In this document: positions 55,378 through 64,000 of the stretch, in pieces
Position numbering within the stretch: the first letter of the stretch is position 1
How the letters are laid out: each line of letters opens with the position of its first letter
NCBI GenBank assembly: GCA_016793265.1
Contig: JAEUHT010000093.1
Coordinates: 1-64,000 of the forward strand
Direction of reading: 5' to 3'
DNA from: Planctomycetota bacterium
Lineage (GTDB): Bacteria > Planctomycetota > UBA1135 > UBA2386
Length of the DNA stretch: 64,000 bases
The notes under the pieces: model-generated
Database searches by the model: none
What the model was told of the DNA's origin: nothing
Seen by the model: only the letters and a program-made list of their open reading frames with translations
Program-made: the position numbers and the translations under genes

Positions 55378-57582
55378 TCACTCGGCGATGGTGAACTGCA
55401 GGCAGTTCGAAAACCCGAAATCAGGCAGCAACGGGCAGCCACTCGGCCGGAACTGGATCCACTGCGTGAACAGGTCGGCCCCGATCAGGCCCGGCTCACA
55501 GGGGATCGGGATGCTGGTCGGCGACACGCCTGGCAACACCACGTCCAACGACGGCACCAACGTGCAGGCGCCGCACTGGATGTTCACGGCCGTGAAGCCG
55601 ACGACCAACAGCAGCACCGGCGAGGTCGGACCGACCAGGTCGACGCCGAACGTGCTGTCGCCGAGCACCGGCTGGCCGTGGTAGCTGGCGTAGTCGCTGA
55701 TGCCCGGGATGCCACAGCCGCCGCCGAGGCTGGTGATGCCGGGCGTGCCGTGCAGTTGCCAGTGCCGCGCGAAGATCGCCCCGCCCGTCGAGTAGGCGAC
55801 CATCGCCTGGTCGCTGGTGGTGTCGCCGCCGTCCCAGCGCGACGCCAGCGCCGGCTGCGCATCGGTGACGATCGTCGCGTCGACGCGCTCCTCGCGGCCG
55901 CACGACGCGCAGGTCCCCGGGTCGAGGCCCTTGGTGTAGGCGCGCATGCCAGAGACGAACTGTTGCCACGCCAGCACGTACTTGTCCCTGGCGAACACGA
56001 TCGCCGGCGACTTCGCGGCGCCGGCCTGCACGATCGGCGACAGGATCGCGTCCCAAGCCAGGCTGGTGCTGCCGCACGCACCGCTGACCACACCACGGCG
56101 CAGCTTCACGGTGTTCGCCACCGCGTCGTGCCACGCCACGACGAACTCGTTGCCGTCGCGGGTGGCGACCGCCGGGTCGCGCAGGTCGGCGCCGCTGCCG
56201 CTGTTGACGATCGTCGCCGGGGTGCCGCACAAGGCACCCGAGCTGTCGACCACCTGGGCGACGATACGCGTCCACACAGCGCTGCTCGCGACCAGGCTCT
56301 GGCCGAACGCGACGAGCCAGCGGCCGGCCAGAGCCGACCCGCAGTGCGGGGACACGGCGACGTCGCCGAGCTCGTTGGCCGACGACGACAGCATCAAGGT
56401 CGGCTCGACGACGGGATCGCCCGTCGTCGGCACCTGGATGCGGTGCGCACGGATCTCATGGAAGGAGGAGAAGCCGCTCGGATACGCGTGATAGACCAGC
56501 AGCGCGTGCTGGCCCGCGAACAGGCCGGTACGGGAATCGCCGCCCAGTGCGCAGTGGGGTTCGAAGGTCTCGAAGAGGCCGCCGCCGGCGGCGATCTCGT
56601 TCGACATGGCCCCGGTCGCGGCCGACACGGCCCGGGCGGAGAAGCCTGCCGTCACCGAAGTCGTGCCCTGGTACGGCCAGGCCACCAGGAACCGGTTGGT
56701 CGAGTTGATGTTGGCGACGACCGGCTCCGCATTCTCGTGCCCGGTGGTGGCCAGCAGCAACTGGCTGCCTTGCAGGCCACCGCCGGCCGCGACGATCTGG
56801 CCGCGGATCTCGGTGTGGGCTGGGGTCATCAACGCAACTGGGATCTGCACGGCCCAGACCACCAGGTAGCGCGAGTTCGTGGCATCGAAGGCGATCGCCG
56901 GGTGCACGTCGTCGTGGGCGGGATCGTTGCCGATCGCGAACGCGGTGCCGATCAACGGATCGAGCACCAGCGGGTAGGCCGCCGCATCGACGAACGCCGC
57001 CGGCAGCGACAGCTCGAGCACGTCGCCGCACAGCCGCAGCGCGCCACGCATCGTGACGCCGTTCGCGTCGACGCCGGTCACCGCGCCGAACGCCACGCCG
57101 CCGAGGCCCGGCAGCTCGAAGCGCAGGCTCTCGTCCCCGCTGGCCGCGAGCGGCAGCGCCGTCGTGATGCGCCCGCGCACCACCAGGTCCCCGCTGCCGG
57201 CCGGTCGGTGCGAGAACACGAAGCTCTGCTCGATGCCATCGGCGCGCGCCTCGTAGCGTTCTTCGACGTCGCCCCGCTCGTAACAGATGGCCTGGCCGCG
57301 CACGCGCGGCGCCGCCTGAGCCTGTGTTCCGACCGTCGCACCGCCCCGCGTGGCGGCGAGGAACGTGAACCCGAGGCTCGGATCGGCAGCGACCCCTTTC
57401 CCCAGCAGCGGAATGATGCGGGCCCCGGACGCGTCGAAGCGGGCGCTGTAGTCGGGGCCGGTGGCGAACACGGCCTCGGCGGCGGCGGTGACGCCGAATG
57501 ACCCGGCGATCGCTTCGGCCGCTTGGGCGGCAAGGCAGGGCGCGAACAGGGCGAGCAGGACGAGGGAGCGCAACGGTGCCAT
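55378..57582 (-). CDS. Large secreted protein with beta-propeller-like repeats
   Basis: 734 residues, signal peptide MAPLRSLVLLALFAPCLAAQ. From about residue 190 onward, units with the form ATNSRYLVVWAVQIP, STNRFLVAWPYQGTT, LAGRWLVAFGQSL, DGNEFVVAWHDAV and ARDKYVLAWQQFVSG recur every 50-90 residues, suggesting propeller blades around a common R/EFxVAW core. The last 120 residues, from SLGGGCGIPGIS to FSNCLQFTIAE, carry the shared C-terminal module, with GADLFTQWIQF. Several cysteine pairs suggest an oxidising location. Probably an extracellular binding protein. ATG 57582 begins the signal peptide. Confidence 0.74.
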   Translation of the reverse strand: MAPLRSLVLLALFAPCLAAQAAEAIAGSFGVTAAAEAVFATGPDYSARFDASGARIIPLLGKGVAADPSLGFTFLAATRGGATVGTQAQAAPRVRGQAICYERGDVEERYEARADGIEQSFVFSHRPAGSGDLVVRGRITTALPLAASGDESLRFELPGLGGVAFGAVTGVDANGVTMRGALRLCGDVLELSLPAAFVDAAAYPLVLDPLIGTAFAIGNDPAHDDVHPAIAFDATNSRYLVVWAVQIPVALMTPAHTEIRGQIVAAGGGLQGSQLLLATTGHENAEPVVANINSTNRFLVAWPYQGTTSVTAGFSARAVSAATGAMSNEIAAGGGLFETFEPHCALGGDSRTGLFAGQHALLVYHAYPSGFSSFHEIRAHRIQVPTTGDPVVEPTLMLSSSANELGDVAVSPHCGSALAGRWLVAFGQSLVASSAVWTRIVAQVVDSSGALCGTPATIVNSGSGADLRDPAVATRDGNEFVVAWHDAVANTVKLRRGVVSGACGSTSLAWDAILSPIVQAGAAKSPAIVFARDKYVLAWQQFVSGMRAYTKGLDPGTCASCGREERVDATIVTDAQPALASRWDGGDTTSDQAMVAYSTGGAIFARHWQLHGTPGITSLGGGCGIPGISDYASYHGQPVLGDSTFGVDLVGPTSPVLLLVVGFTAVNIQCGACTLVPSLDVVLPGVSPTSIPIPCEPGLIGADLFTQWIQFRPSGCPLLPDFGFSNCLQFTIAE

Positions 57583-57797
57583 GGCTTGGTCGGGGAGGTC
57601 GGTGCCGAGGAGAGGCGGTCGGATGCCTTGGCATGGCACCCGAGGGAAGGCAGCGATGCCCCGGCGCGCTTCGTTCGCGTCGCGCGCGATTTCCACGCCA
57701 GCGGTCGCGGCGCGAGCCGGAGTCCCGAGGCCGGCGCCAACCCGGCAGGGCAACCCGAACTGTCCTGGAGCACAGCGGTCTGCGACACTGCCGATCG

Positions 57798-58679
57798 ATG
57801 GCCGCCCGCGCCCGCCAGCACCTCGCCGACTTCCTCGTCTACCTCGGGTCCGAGCTGCAGGTGTCGCCGAACACGGTCGCCGCCTACCGCAGCGACCTCG
57901 AGGCGCTGCTCGGCGAACGGGAGCAACTGCCCGACCGCGCGACGATCGACCGGCACCTGGCGGCCCGGCTGCACACGCACGCTGCCGCCTCGGTGGCGCG
58001 CGCCGCGGCGGCGATCCGCGGCTTCTTCCGCTTCCTCTTCGCCGAGGGGCTCGCCGGCGACGACGTCACCGAGGGGCTGCTCGGCCCCAAGCTCGAACAG
58101 AAGCTGCCGAAGGCGCTGAGCCGCGCCGCGGTGGCGCGGCTGCTCGACCACGAACCGCAGGACGACCTCGAGGTGCGCGACCTCGCCATCCTGCACGTGC
58201 TCTACGCCACCGGCTGCCGCGTCAGCGAGGTGCTGTCGCTGCGCACGACGAGCATCGTGCCCGAACACCGCCTGCTGCGCGCGTTCGGCAAGGGGCAGAA
58301 GGAACGGCTGGTGCCGATCGCCGACATCGCGCTGCAGCACGTCGAACGCTACCAGCGCGAGGTGCGGCCGACGCTGCGCGCGCGCGCGGCGAAGGACCCC
58401 GGCGACGTGCTGTTCCTGTCGCGCACCGGCCGGCCGCTCGACCGCGTGCGCATCTTCCAGGTCGTGCGCATCGCCTGCCGGCGCGCCGGCGTCACCGCCG
58501 CCTGTTCGCCGCACGCGCTGCGCCATTCGTTCGCCACCCACCTCGTCAGCGGCGGCGCCGACCTGCGCAGCGTGCAGGAGATGCTCGGCCACGCCTCGCT
58601 GCAGACGACGCAGATCTACACCCACGTCGACCACGAGCGGCTGCGCGCCGTGCACACGAAGCTGCACCCGCGCGGCTGA
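57798..58679 (+). CDS. Tyrosine recombinase XerC/XerD
   Basis: 293 residues, the usual Xer length. The N-terminal core-binding domain (8-95) has FLVYLGSELQVSPNTVAAYR. Catalytic residues are seen in YATGCRVSEVLSLR (Arg I), GKGQKERLVPI (Lys), CSPHALRHSFATHL (His-Arg II), MLGHASLQTTQIYTHVD (His III and the Tyr nucleophile). Xer proteins resolve chromosome dimers at dif; two different chains usually cooperate and only one is here. There are no mobile-element genes or repeats around, so a housekeeping role is more likely than an integrase. ATG 57798 opens the conserved domain. Confidence 0.9.
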   Translation: MAARARQHLADFLVYLGSELQVSPNTVAAYRSDLEALLGEREQLPDRATIDRHLAARLHTHAAASVARAAAAIRGFFRFLFAEGLAGDDVTEGLLGPKLEQKLPKALSRAAVARLLDHEPQDDLEVRDLAILHVLYATGCRVSEVLSLRTTSIVPEHRLLRAFGKGQKERLVPIADIALQHVERYQREVRPTLRARAAKDPGDVLFLSRTGRPLDRVRIFQVVRIACRRAGVTAACSPHALRHSFATHLVSGGADLRSVQEMLGHASLQTTQIYTHVDHERLRAVHTKLHPRG

Positions 58680-58687
58680 CCGGTCCG

Positions 58688-60157
58688 CTACCGCGCCGCG
58701 GCGCGATGGTAGACGGTGATGGTGTCGTCGCCGGCCGGGGTCGAGGCCGGCAGCACCCGCAGCAGGCGACAGCCGGCGAGCACCGACGCCGCCGCCGGGT
58801 CGGCCAACGCCGCGCGCCGTTCGTCCTCCCGCAGCACGACGAAGTCGACGTCGGCCGGCAGCGCCGCCACCGCCGCCGCGAGGTCGGGGGTGAGCGAGGT
58901 GAGGCGCAGGCTCTCGTGCGCGATCGCCGACGGCTGCCGCCAGTGATTCGGCAGCAGGTAGTAGCACAGGCTCGCTTCGCCGACGCCGGCTGCCACCACG
59001 CTGCCGGCGCCGCGCACCTGCTGGAGCACGGTGGCGGCCGCCTGTCGCCACGGCGCCCGATGCCCCGAGTGCATCGTCGCGTAGAGGAACGTCTCGACCG
59101 CCGGCAGGCTGATCGCCAGCACGGCAGGCAACACCGCCAACCACGGCAGCGACGGCCCGGCGGCGGCGCGTGAGCAGGTGTAGGCGTGCTGGAGCAACGA
59201 CGCAGCCGCGACCAGCAGCGGCAGCAGCGCGGCGGCGGCGATGTCGGCGGCGGCGGCGCCACCGAGCGTGCTGGCCACCGGCGCGAGAGCGATCGGCAGC
59301 AGGGCGCCGAGCCACAAGCCGCGCGGCACCGGCCGCACCAGCAGCAGGCCGGCGCCGGCGAAGGCCAACAGCGGCAGGCCCGCCGCCAGCAGTCCCGCCT
59401 GCGGCAGTCCGAGCCACCCGGCCAACGACAGCGGCGCGTGCTCCCGTTCGACGGCGCGCAGCAGCACCACCAGCAGCAGCGCAGCACCGAGGCCACGCAG
59501 CAGCCGTTCGTTGCGCAGCGCCGAGCCCCAGCGCCGCAGCGTCACCAGCAGGAAGACCACCAGCGCACAACACCAGCCGAGCGGGTGGCACAAGCCGGCG
59601 GCCAGCAGCGCCAGCGAGGCGTGCACCCAGCCGCGCCGGCGCGCGTCGGGGTGATCGTGCCGCAGCGCGATCACCGCCACCACGATCAGCAGCAGTGCCG
59701 GGGCCCGCGGGTCGGCGCTCTGGCTGATGCCAACGTGCCACGGATGCACCGCCAGCATCGCCGCCGCCAGCAGGGCCACGGCGCGGCCGGTGTGCCGCGC
59801 CATCGCCAGCGCGAACAGCGGCACCGTGGCGGCGCCGCAGAATACGAACGGCAGCCGCAGCCAGCCTTCGGTGCCGCCGCCGAGCAGGCCGAAGTCGAAC
59901 AGCTGCCGCAGCAGCAGGTAGGCCAACGGCTGGCAGCCCTCGGGGCTGACGCAGAAGCCGCGGTCGCCGCCGAGCGGCGCCGTGATGGCGCGCCAGGTGC
60001 CGGCTTCGACTTCGTTGAGCGACCAGATCTCGACGCGGAACAGCCGCACGGCCGCCGCCACCGCCGTGATCGCCGCCAGCAGCAGCACGGTCTTGCCGGT
60101 CCACGGCGTCTTCTCGGCGGTGCGTTGGTGCGTCGGGTTGTCGCCGCGGTCGACCAT
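58688..60157 (-). CDS. Polytopic GT-C/ArnT-like glycosyltransferase homologue
   Basis: 489 residues with around ten hydrophobic helices. The first loop after helix 1 contains VEIWSLNEVEAGTWRAITAP, where GT-C enzymes of the family 39 type carry an acidic motif. AMLAVHPWHVGISQSADPRA in the next loop is also characteristic. The C-terminal 110 residues are soluble (DFVVLREDERRAALADPAAA). It may transfer a sugar or other group from a lipid carrier to an envelope acceptor. It is followed, divergently, by a YfhO-like gene of the same broad superfamily. ATG 60157 gives a short cytoplasmic start before helix 1. Confidence 0.72.
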   Translation of the reverse strand: MVDRGDNPTHQRTAEKTPWTGKTVLLLAAITAVAAAVRLFRVEIWSLNEVEAGTWRAITAPLGGDRGFCVSPEGCQPLAYLLLRQLFDFGLLGGGTEGWLRLPFVFCGAATVPLFALAMARHTGRAVALLAAAMLAVHPWHVGISQSADPRAPALLLIVVAVIALRHDHPDARRRGWVHASLALLAAGLCHPLGWCCALVVFLLVTLRRWGSALRNERLLRGLGAALLLVVLLRAVEREHAPLSLAGWLGLPQAGLLAAGLPLLAFAGAGLLLVRPVPRGLWLGALLPIALAPVASTLGGAAAADIAAAALLPLLVAAASLLQHAYTCSRAAAGPSLPWLAVLPAVLAISLPAVETFLYATMHSGHRAPWRQAAATVLQQVRGAGSVVAAGVGEASLCYYLLPNHWRQPSAIAHESLRLTSLTPDLAAAVAALPADVDFVVLREDERRAALADPAAASVLAGCRLLRVLPASTPAGDDTITVYHRAAAR

Positions 60158-60267
60158 GGGGCGCTGCGAACGATACGCTGCGCACCGCCGCGTGCCACCG
60201 CCGTGTGCTCCCCCCGCGCCGACGCGCGGCTGTCGCGCGGCCCGCCGGTCTGCCACACTACGGGTCC

Positions 60268-62868
60268 ATGAAGAGCCGCGGCCTCGCCATCGTCACGCTG
60301 TGCCTCCTGCCGCTGTGGTGGCTGTGGCCGTGCGTCGCCATGGGGCGCGAGTTCGTCAGCTACGACCTGGCGCAGTTCCCGCCGGCCAGCCTGACGCTGA
60401 GCCCGCAGCAGCTCGCCGCCGCCCGCGACGGCGCCAACTTCGACGTCACCGAGGTGCCGGTGTGGTTCCTGCCCGAGCTCTTGCTCGCGCGCGACGAACT
60501 GCGGCAGGGGCGGCTGCCGACCTGGAACCCGCACGCGCGCGGCGGCTCGGTGCTGCACGCCCACGGCCTGATCGGGCTGTGTTACCCGCCCAACTGGTTG
60601 GCCCTGTTCGCCGACGATCCCGGACGACGGCTCGCCTTCGTCGCCTGGATCAACCTCGCCCTCGGCGGCCTGCTCACGTTCGGCCTGCTGCGACAGCTCG
60701 GGCTCAGCGCGCTGGCGGCGTGGTTCGGCGCCATGCTGTTCGAACTGTCGGGGCCGATGGCCAGCAACGCGCTGTTCTGGATGCGCCTGGCCAGCTTCGT
60801 CTGGTTGCCCGGCGTGTTGTGGGGCGTGCTCGCGGTGGCGCAGGCCGACCGCTGGTGCGGCCGCCGCCTCGCCGGGCTCGCCGGCGCCGTGGCGATGGCC
60901 TGGTACGGCGGCTTCCCGCCGTTCGCGACCACCACCACCCTGCTCGGCGGCGCGTTCGCGGCGTGGCTCACGATCGAACGCCAGCGCGCGGCCGGCTTCG
61001 TGGCGGCGCGCCCGCTGCTGCTGCGCCTCGGCCTCGGCTTCCTGCTCGGCGCCATGCTGGCGTTGCCGCAGGTGCTGCCGTCGCTGCGCTTCTTCCCGCT
61101 CAGCGCGCGGCCGGTGCAGGCCAGCACCGCCGACGTCGCCGGCCAGGCGTTCGAGAGCTACGGCCTGCTCGGCTTCCTGTTGCCCGACGCCCTGAGCCAT
61201 CCGAGCGACAGCAGCGACCTGCCTTATGCGCAGACGCCGCTGGCGCTGCTCGCCATCACGCGCCGGCTAGCGAACGGCGACCCGGCGCTGCCGAACTACA
61301 ACTACACCGAGTACGCGGTGTTCGTGGGCCAGCTCGGTTTGCTGCTGGCGCTGCTCGGCGCCGTGAGCGGCCGCGGCGGCCGCCGCGGCTTCGCCATCAC
61401 CGCCTGGCTCGTGTGTGCCGGCATCGCCCTCTACCTGCCCGGCTGCGACCTGCTGCTGCGCCTGCCCGTGGTCGGCAACGTCTGGCCGATGCGCTGGCTG
61501 GCGCCGGCGACCTTGTTCGTGGCCTGGCTCGCGGCGCTCGGCGTCGAACGGCTCACCGCCGCCGGCCGCCGCCCACCGCTCGTGATGGCCACGATCGCTC
61601 TGCTGCTGGCCGTCACGATCGCCCTTGTATGTGGTCGGCCCGCCGCCTGGCACGCCGCCGACCCGACCTGGCCGGTGCAGTGGCTGGCCGACAAGTACCA
61701 CACCGACGGGAACGGCGTCGTCAACCACGTGCAGGCCGGCGCCCGGCCCGGGCTCGACCGCTTCGCAGCCTCGTTCGCGCGCCTCGCCGCGCAAGGGGAC
61801 AAGGCGGCCCTTTGGCTCGCCGGCATCGCGGCGTGGTTCGCCGCGCTCGCGCTCTGCGCCGAGACCCGCCACCGCCGGGCGGCGCTGCTGTTCGCCGGGG
61901 CCCTGGTGATGGTGCAACTCGGCCGACACGGCGCCACCGTCACGCGCGGCGCCGACGCCACGATCGACGCAAAGGCGACGCCGGTGCACACGTTCTTGCG
62001 CGAGCGCGCAGCGGCGGCGGCGGCGGACGGCGGCTTCACGATCGTGCGCGGCAGCGTCGAACCAGGCCTGCCGGCGCAACTGCCACCCGGCGAGCTGATG
62101 GTGCCGGGCGTGCGCGACCTGCACTTCTACAGCCACTACGACGCGCGGTCGCTGCTGCCGCTGCGCGCGCTGCTCGGCAGCTGGGGCGACCGCATCGCCG
62201 CCAAGGGCTACCTGACGATGTCGCTGCCGCAGCTGTTGCCGACGACGCCGCCGCAGCCGCTGTTCGCCCATCCGCTGCTCGACCTCTACGGCGTGCGCTT
62301 CGTGCTGGCGACCGAGGCGCTCGACCAGGCCGGCCGCCGCGTCGGCCCCGAACCGCGCGGCCCCGGCGGCGAGTTCTTCGTCTACGAGCGCGACACCGCG
62401 CTGCCGCGCGCCTTCACCGTGCCGCGACTCGTGGCGCTGGCCGATGATGCGGCGATCGTCGCGGCGTTGATCGCACCGGGACTGCGACCCCGCGGGGCGG
62501 CGTTCGTGCGCAGCGACGAGCTGCCGCACGACGCCCCCGCCGCCGACACCACCGCGGCGCGGCCGGTGCGCTTCGTGCGCAACGACCCGACGCGGCTCGA
62601 ACTCGAAGTCGACGCCGGCGCGGCGCCGTGGCTGTTGCTGACCGACACCTGGCTGCCGGGCTGGCGCGCCACCGTCGACGGCACCGAGGTCGACATCGTG
62701 CGCGCCAACCTGAGCCAACGGTTGATCCCGCTGCCGACGACCGCCTGCCGCGTCACCTTCGATTACCACGCGCCGGGCCTCGCCGCCGGCCTCGCCGCCG
62801 CCGCGGCTGCCGCCCTGGCCCTCGCCGTGTTGGTTTTCTGCACAGCCCGCGCGCGGCGCGGCACCTGA
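60268..62868 (+). CDS. YfhO-like polytopic membrane protein (second copy)
   Basis: 866 residues. Helix 1 is LAIVTLCLLPLWWLWPCVAM; LPTWNPHARGGSVLHAHGLI matches the first periplasmic loop of YfhO proteins, and about twelve helices follow. The soluble segment from about 590 has GVRFVLATEALDQAGRRVGP and AFTVPRLVALADDAAIVAAL, and the end reads LLLTDTWLPGWRATVDGTEV with a final helix. Its plan equals that of 24810-27449, but identity by eye is limited to motifs, so they are old paralogues. A role in envelope glycopolymer synthesis is inferred from family. Confidence 0.8.
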   Translation: MKSRGLAIVTLCLLPLWWLWPCVAMGREFVSYDLAQFPPASLTLSPQQLAAARDGANFDVTEVPVWFLPELLLARDELRQGRLPTWNPHARGGSVLHAHGLIGLCYPPNWLALFADDPGRRLAFVAWINLALGGLLTFGLLRQLGLSALAAWFGAMLFELSGPMASNALFWMRLASFVWLPGVLWGVLAVAQADRWCGRRLAGLAGAVAMAWYGGFPPFATTTTLLGGAFAAWLTIERQRAAGFVAARPLLLRLGLGFLLGAMLALPQVLPSLRFFPLSARPVQASTADVAGQAFESYGLLGFLLPDALSHPSDSSDLPYAQTPLALLAITRRLANGDPALPNYNYTEYAVFVGQLGLLLALLGAVSGRGGRRGFAITAWLVCAGIALYLPGCDLLLRLPVVGNVWPMRWLAPATLFVAWLAALGVERLTAAGRRPPLVMATIALLLAVTIALVCGRPAAWHAADPTWPVQWLADKYHTDGNGVVNHVQAGARPGLDRFAASFARLAAQGDKAALWLAGIAAWFAALALCAETRHRRAALLFAGALVMVQLGRHGATVTRGADATIDAKATPVHTFLRERAAAAAADGGFTIVRGSVEPGLPAQLPPGELMVPGVRDLHFYSHYDARSLLPLRALLGSWGDRIAAKGYLTMSLPQLLPTTPPQPLFAHPLLDLYGVRFVLATEALDQAGRRVGPEPRGPGGEFFVYERDTALPRAFTVPRLVALADDAAIVAALIAPGLRPRGAAFVRSDELPHDAPAADTTAARPVRFVRNDPTRLELEVDAGAAPWLLLTDTWLPGWRATVDGTEVDIVRANLSQRLIPLPTTACRVTFDYHAPGLAAGLAAAAAAALALAVLVFCTARARRGT

Positions 62869-62958
62869 GGCGCTCAAGCGGCACGGCGCCCGGCGACGAA
62901 AGCGGATCGTGCCGCCGCATCGCCACTCCTGCCGCCCGACTCTGCGCGGAGCCACCGC

Positions 62959-64000
62959 GTGAGCCTCTACGGCAGCGGGCGTGCCGAGGGCATCGGCGCC
63001 GTGGCGCTGATCACGGTGCTGGTGGCGGGCGTACAGGCCTTCGCCGGCAACGGCTGGGTCGAATGCTCGACGGCGTCGCTGCAGGCCGCCGGCCTGTGCG
63101 CGCTCGGTGCGGCGCTGTGTTACCGCTTCCTGCGCGCGCAGGGTCGCAGCCGCTTCACCGCCTTCCTCGTCGGCGCCGCCTACGGCATGTCGCCGTGGCT
63201 CGGCGCCCTCGCGGCGGCGCCGAACGAGCTGTTCGCCGCGGCGCTGGCGCCGCTGCCGCTCGAGTTCGCCGCGCGCACCGACCGGCCGTCGTTGCGCTGG
63301 CGCTGGACCCCGTGGCTGCCGCTGGCGTTCGCGGCGCCGTTCCTCGCCGGCTTCGCCATGATCGGCGCGCTGGCGGCGATGTTCGCGGCGACCGCGCTGC
63401 TGCGCACGATCACCTGCGGCGACCGTGATGCCGAACGACCGCCGGCCCTGCCGATGGCGGCGGCGATGGCGCTCGGCGGCGTCGCCATCGCCTCGGCGAT
63501 CCTGCTGGCGCCGCTGGCGGCCTGGTTCCCGACCACGCCGGCGCTGCCGCCGGCCGAGCTGCTCGCGGCCTACCGCCCGGCGCAGCCGCAGGTCGACTTC
63601 GCCGGCGCGCTGCGGGTGCCGGGCATGGTGCTGCTGTGGTTCACCGCGCTCGGCATGCTGCGGCGCCAGCGCCACGTCGACACGCGCCTCTGGCTGTGTG
63701 TTCTGGTCGCCGGCGCCGTGCCGACCATCGCCGTCAGCGTGCCCTGGCTCGGCCTCGAACGCGGCTTCCTGTCGGCCCTGCCGCTGCTGCCGGCCACCGC
63801 CTGGTGGACGACGCTGATCGGCGCCGCGGTGCTCGCCGCCGCCGGCCTCGACGACTTCCTCGACCTGCCGATGCGGCGTCGTTCCGCGCTGCCGTGGTTG
63901 TTCGCGCTCACCATCGCCGGCGCGCCGATGCTGCCGCTGCTCGCCGCCAAGGAACCGCAGCGGGAGTGGCCGCTGGTGGCGACCTGCCTCCTGCTGGCGC
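62959..64000 (+). CDS. Polytopic membrane protein, 3' end beyond window
   Basis: 347 codons are visible without a stop. GTG 62959 with GGAG at 62948-62951 starts SLYGSGRAEGIGAVALITVL. Around ten hydrophobic helices follow, with a loop AYGMSPWLGALAAAPNELFA and later RLWLCVLVAGAVPTIAVSVP. The context, a YfhO-like and a GT-C-like gene upstream, suggests another GT-C-type or YfhO-related envelope protein, but no signature motif is seen in the visible part. Confidence 0.6.
   Translation, partial: MSLYGSGRAEGIGAVALITVLVAGVQAFAGNGWVECSTASLQAAGLCALGAALCYRFLRAQGRSRFTAFLVGAAYGMSPWLGALAAAPNELFAAALAPLPLEFAARTDRPSLRWRWTPWLPLAFAAPFLAGFAMIGALAAMFAATALLRTITCGDRDAERPPALPMAAAMALGGVAIASAILLAPLAAWFPTTPALPPAELLAAYRPAQPQVDFAGALRVPGMVLLWFTALGMLRRQRHVDTRLWLCVLVAGAVPTIAVSVPWLGLERGFLSALPLLPATAWWTTLIGAAVLAAAGLDDFLDLPMRRRSALPWLFALTIAGAPMLPLLAAKEPQREWPLVATCLLLA

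Noticed and set aside
57798-58679. Tyrosine recombinase as sign of an integrated element
   Set aside because: No attachment repeats, tRNA, transposase or phage genes nearby, and its length and motifs fit housekeeping Xer.

Overview
The window is very GC-rich (by eye around 70%), densely coded bacterial DNA of roughly fifty genes, with no rRNA, tRNA, CRISPR array or insertion sequence that I can recognise. Gene style points to Planctomycetota. It has ECF sigma factors tied to large extracytoplasmic proteins, a CHAT-protease locus, several exported proteins with Ala-Gln signal-peptide ends and a shared C-terminal beta module, FG-GAP repeats, Carboxypeptidase-regulatory-like (CnaB-type) repeat proteins, YfhO-type membrane proteins and a futalosine hydrolase. 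Myxococcota cannot be excluded from sequence reading alone. Shine-Dalgarno motifs are present at only some genes, and many start sites are fixed instead by ATGA or GTGA overlaps.

Layout. 1-2292: an RND multidrug pump (permease truncated by the window edge, lipoprotein adaptor) divergent from a TetR repressor, with a perfect 18-bp palindromic operator between them. 2297-4302: an anchored hypothetical protein and a ROK-family regulator. 4647-9782: a tightly overlapping TolC / HlyD adaptor / ABC ATPase / MacB-like permease operon closed by a strong hairpin. 9901-16821: secreted proteins interleaved with tex, an atypical crotonase and an overlapping permuted methyltransferase-like gene. 16983-19979: an ECF sigma factor fused in one frame to a membrane segment and about 700 residues of CnaB-like repeats. 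19983-24641: a second MacAB-like operon (adaptor, ATPase, two permeases) on the minus strand. 24810-28547: a YfhO-like membrane protein and a patatin-ferredoxin fusion.

28727-33677: an acyl-CoA operon (PaaK-like ligase, thiolase, FadJ-like bifunctional enzyme) with 4-nt overlaps. 33867-38466: a lipoprotein, an alpha/beta hydrolase, a parvulin-like secreted protein and a two-gene RdgC-like pair. 38476-40331: a minus-strand run with a 39-residue membrane microprotein, a small membrane protein, a B3/B4-domain protein and a lipoprotein. 40847-44327: ECF sigma factor, candidate anti-sigma factor and exported CHAT protein in overlapping frames. 44306-52661: FG-GAP protein, DUF1611 protein, cyclophilin, a second CnaB-repeat protein, PrsW-like protease, futalosine hydrolase and an anchored protein. 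52750-64000: an RNA methyltransferase, a secreted endonuclease I, a large secreted protein, a Xer recombinase, a glycosyltransferase-like membrane protein, a second YfhO protein and a polytopic membrane protein cut by the window end.

The recurring theme is the cell envelope: three efflux or export machines, many exported structural or sensory proteins, and two ECF sigma loci whose partners sit in or beyond the membrane. Around this lie ordinary housekeeping genes (tex, xer, cyclophilin, RNA methyltransferase, beta-oxidation).
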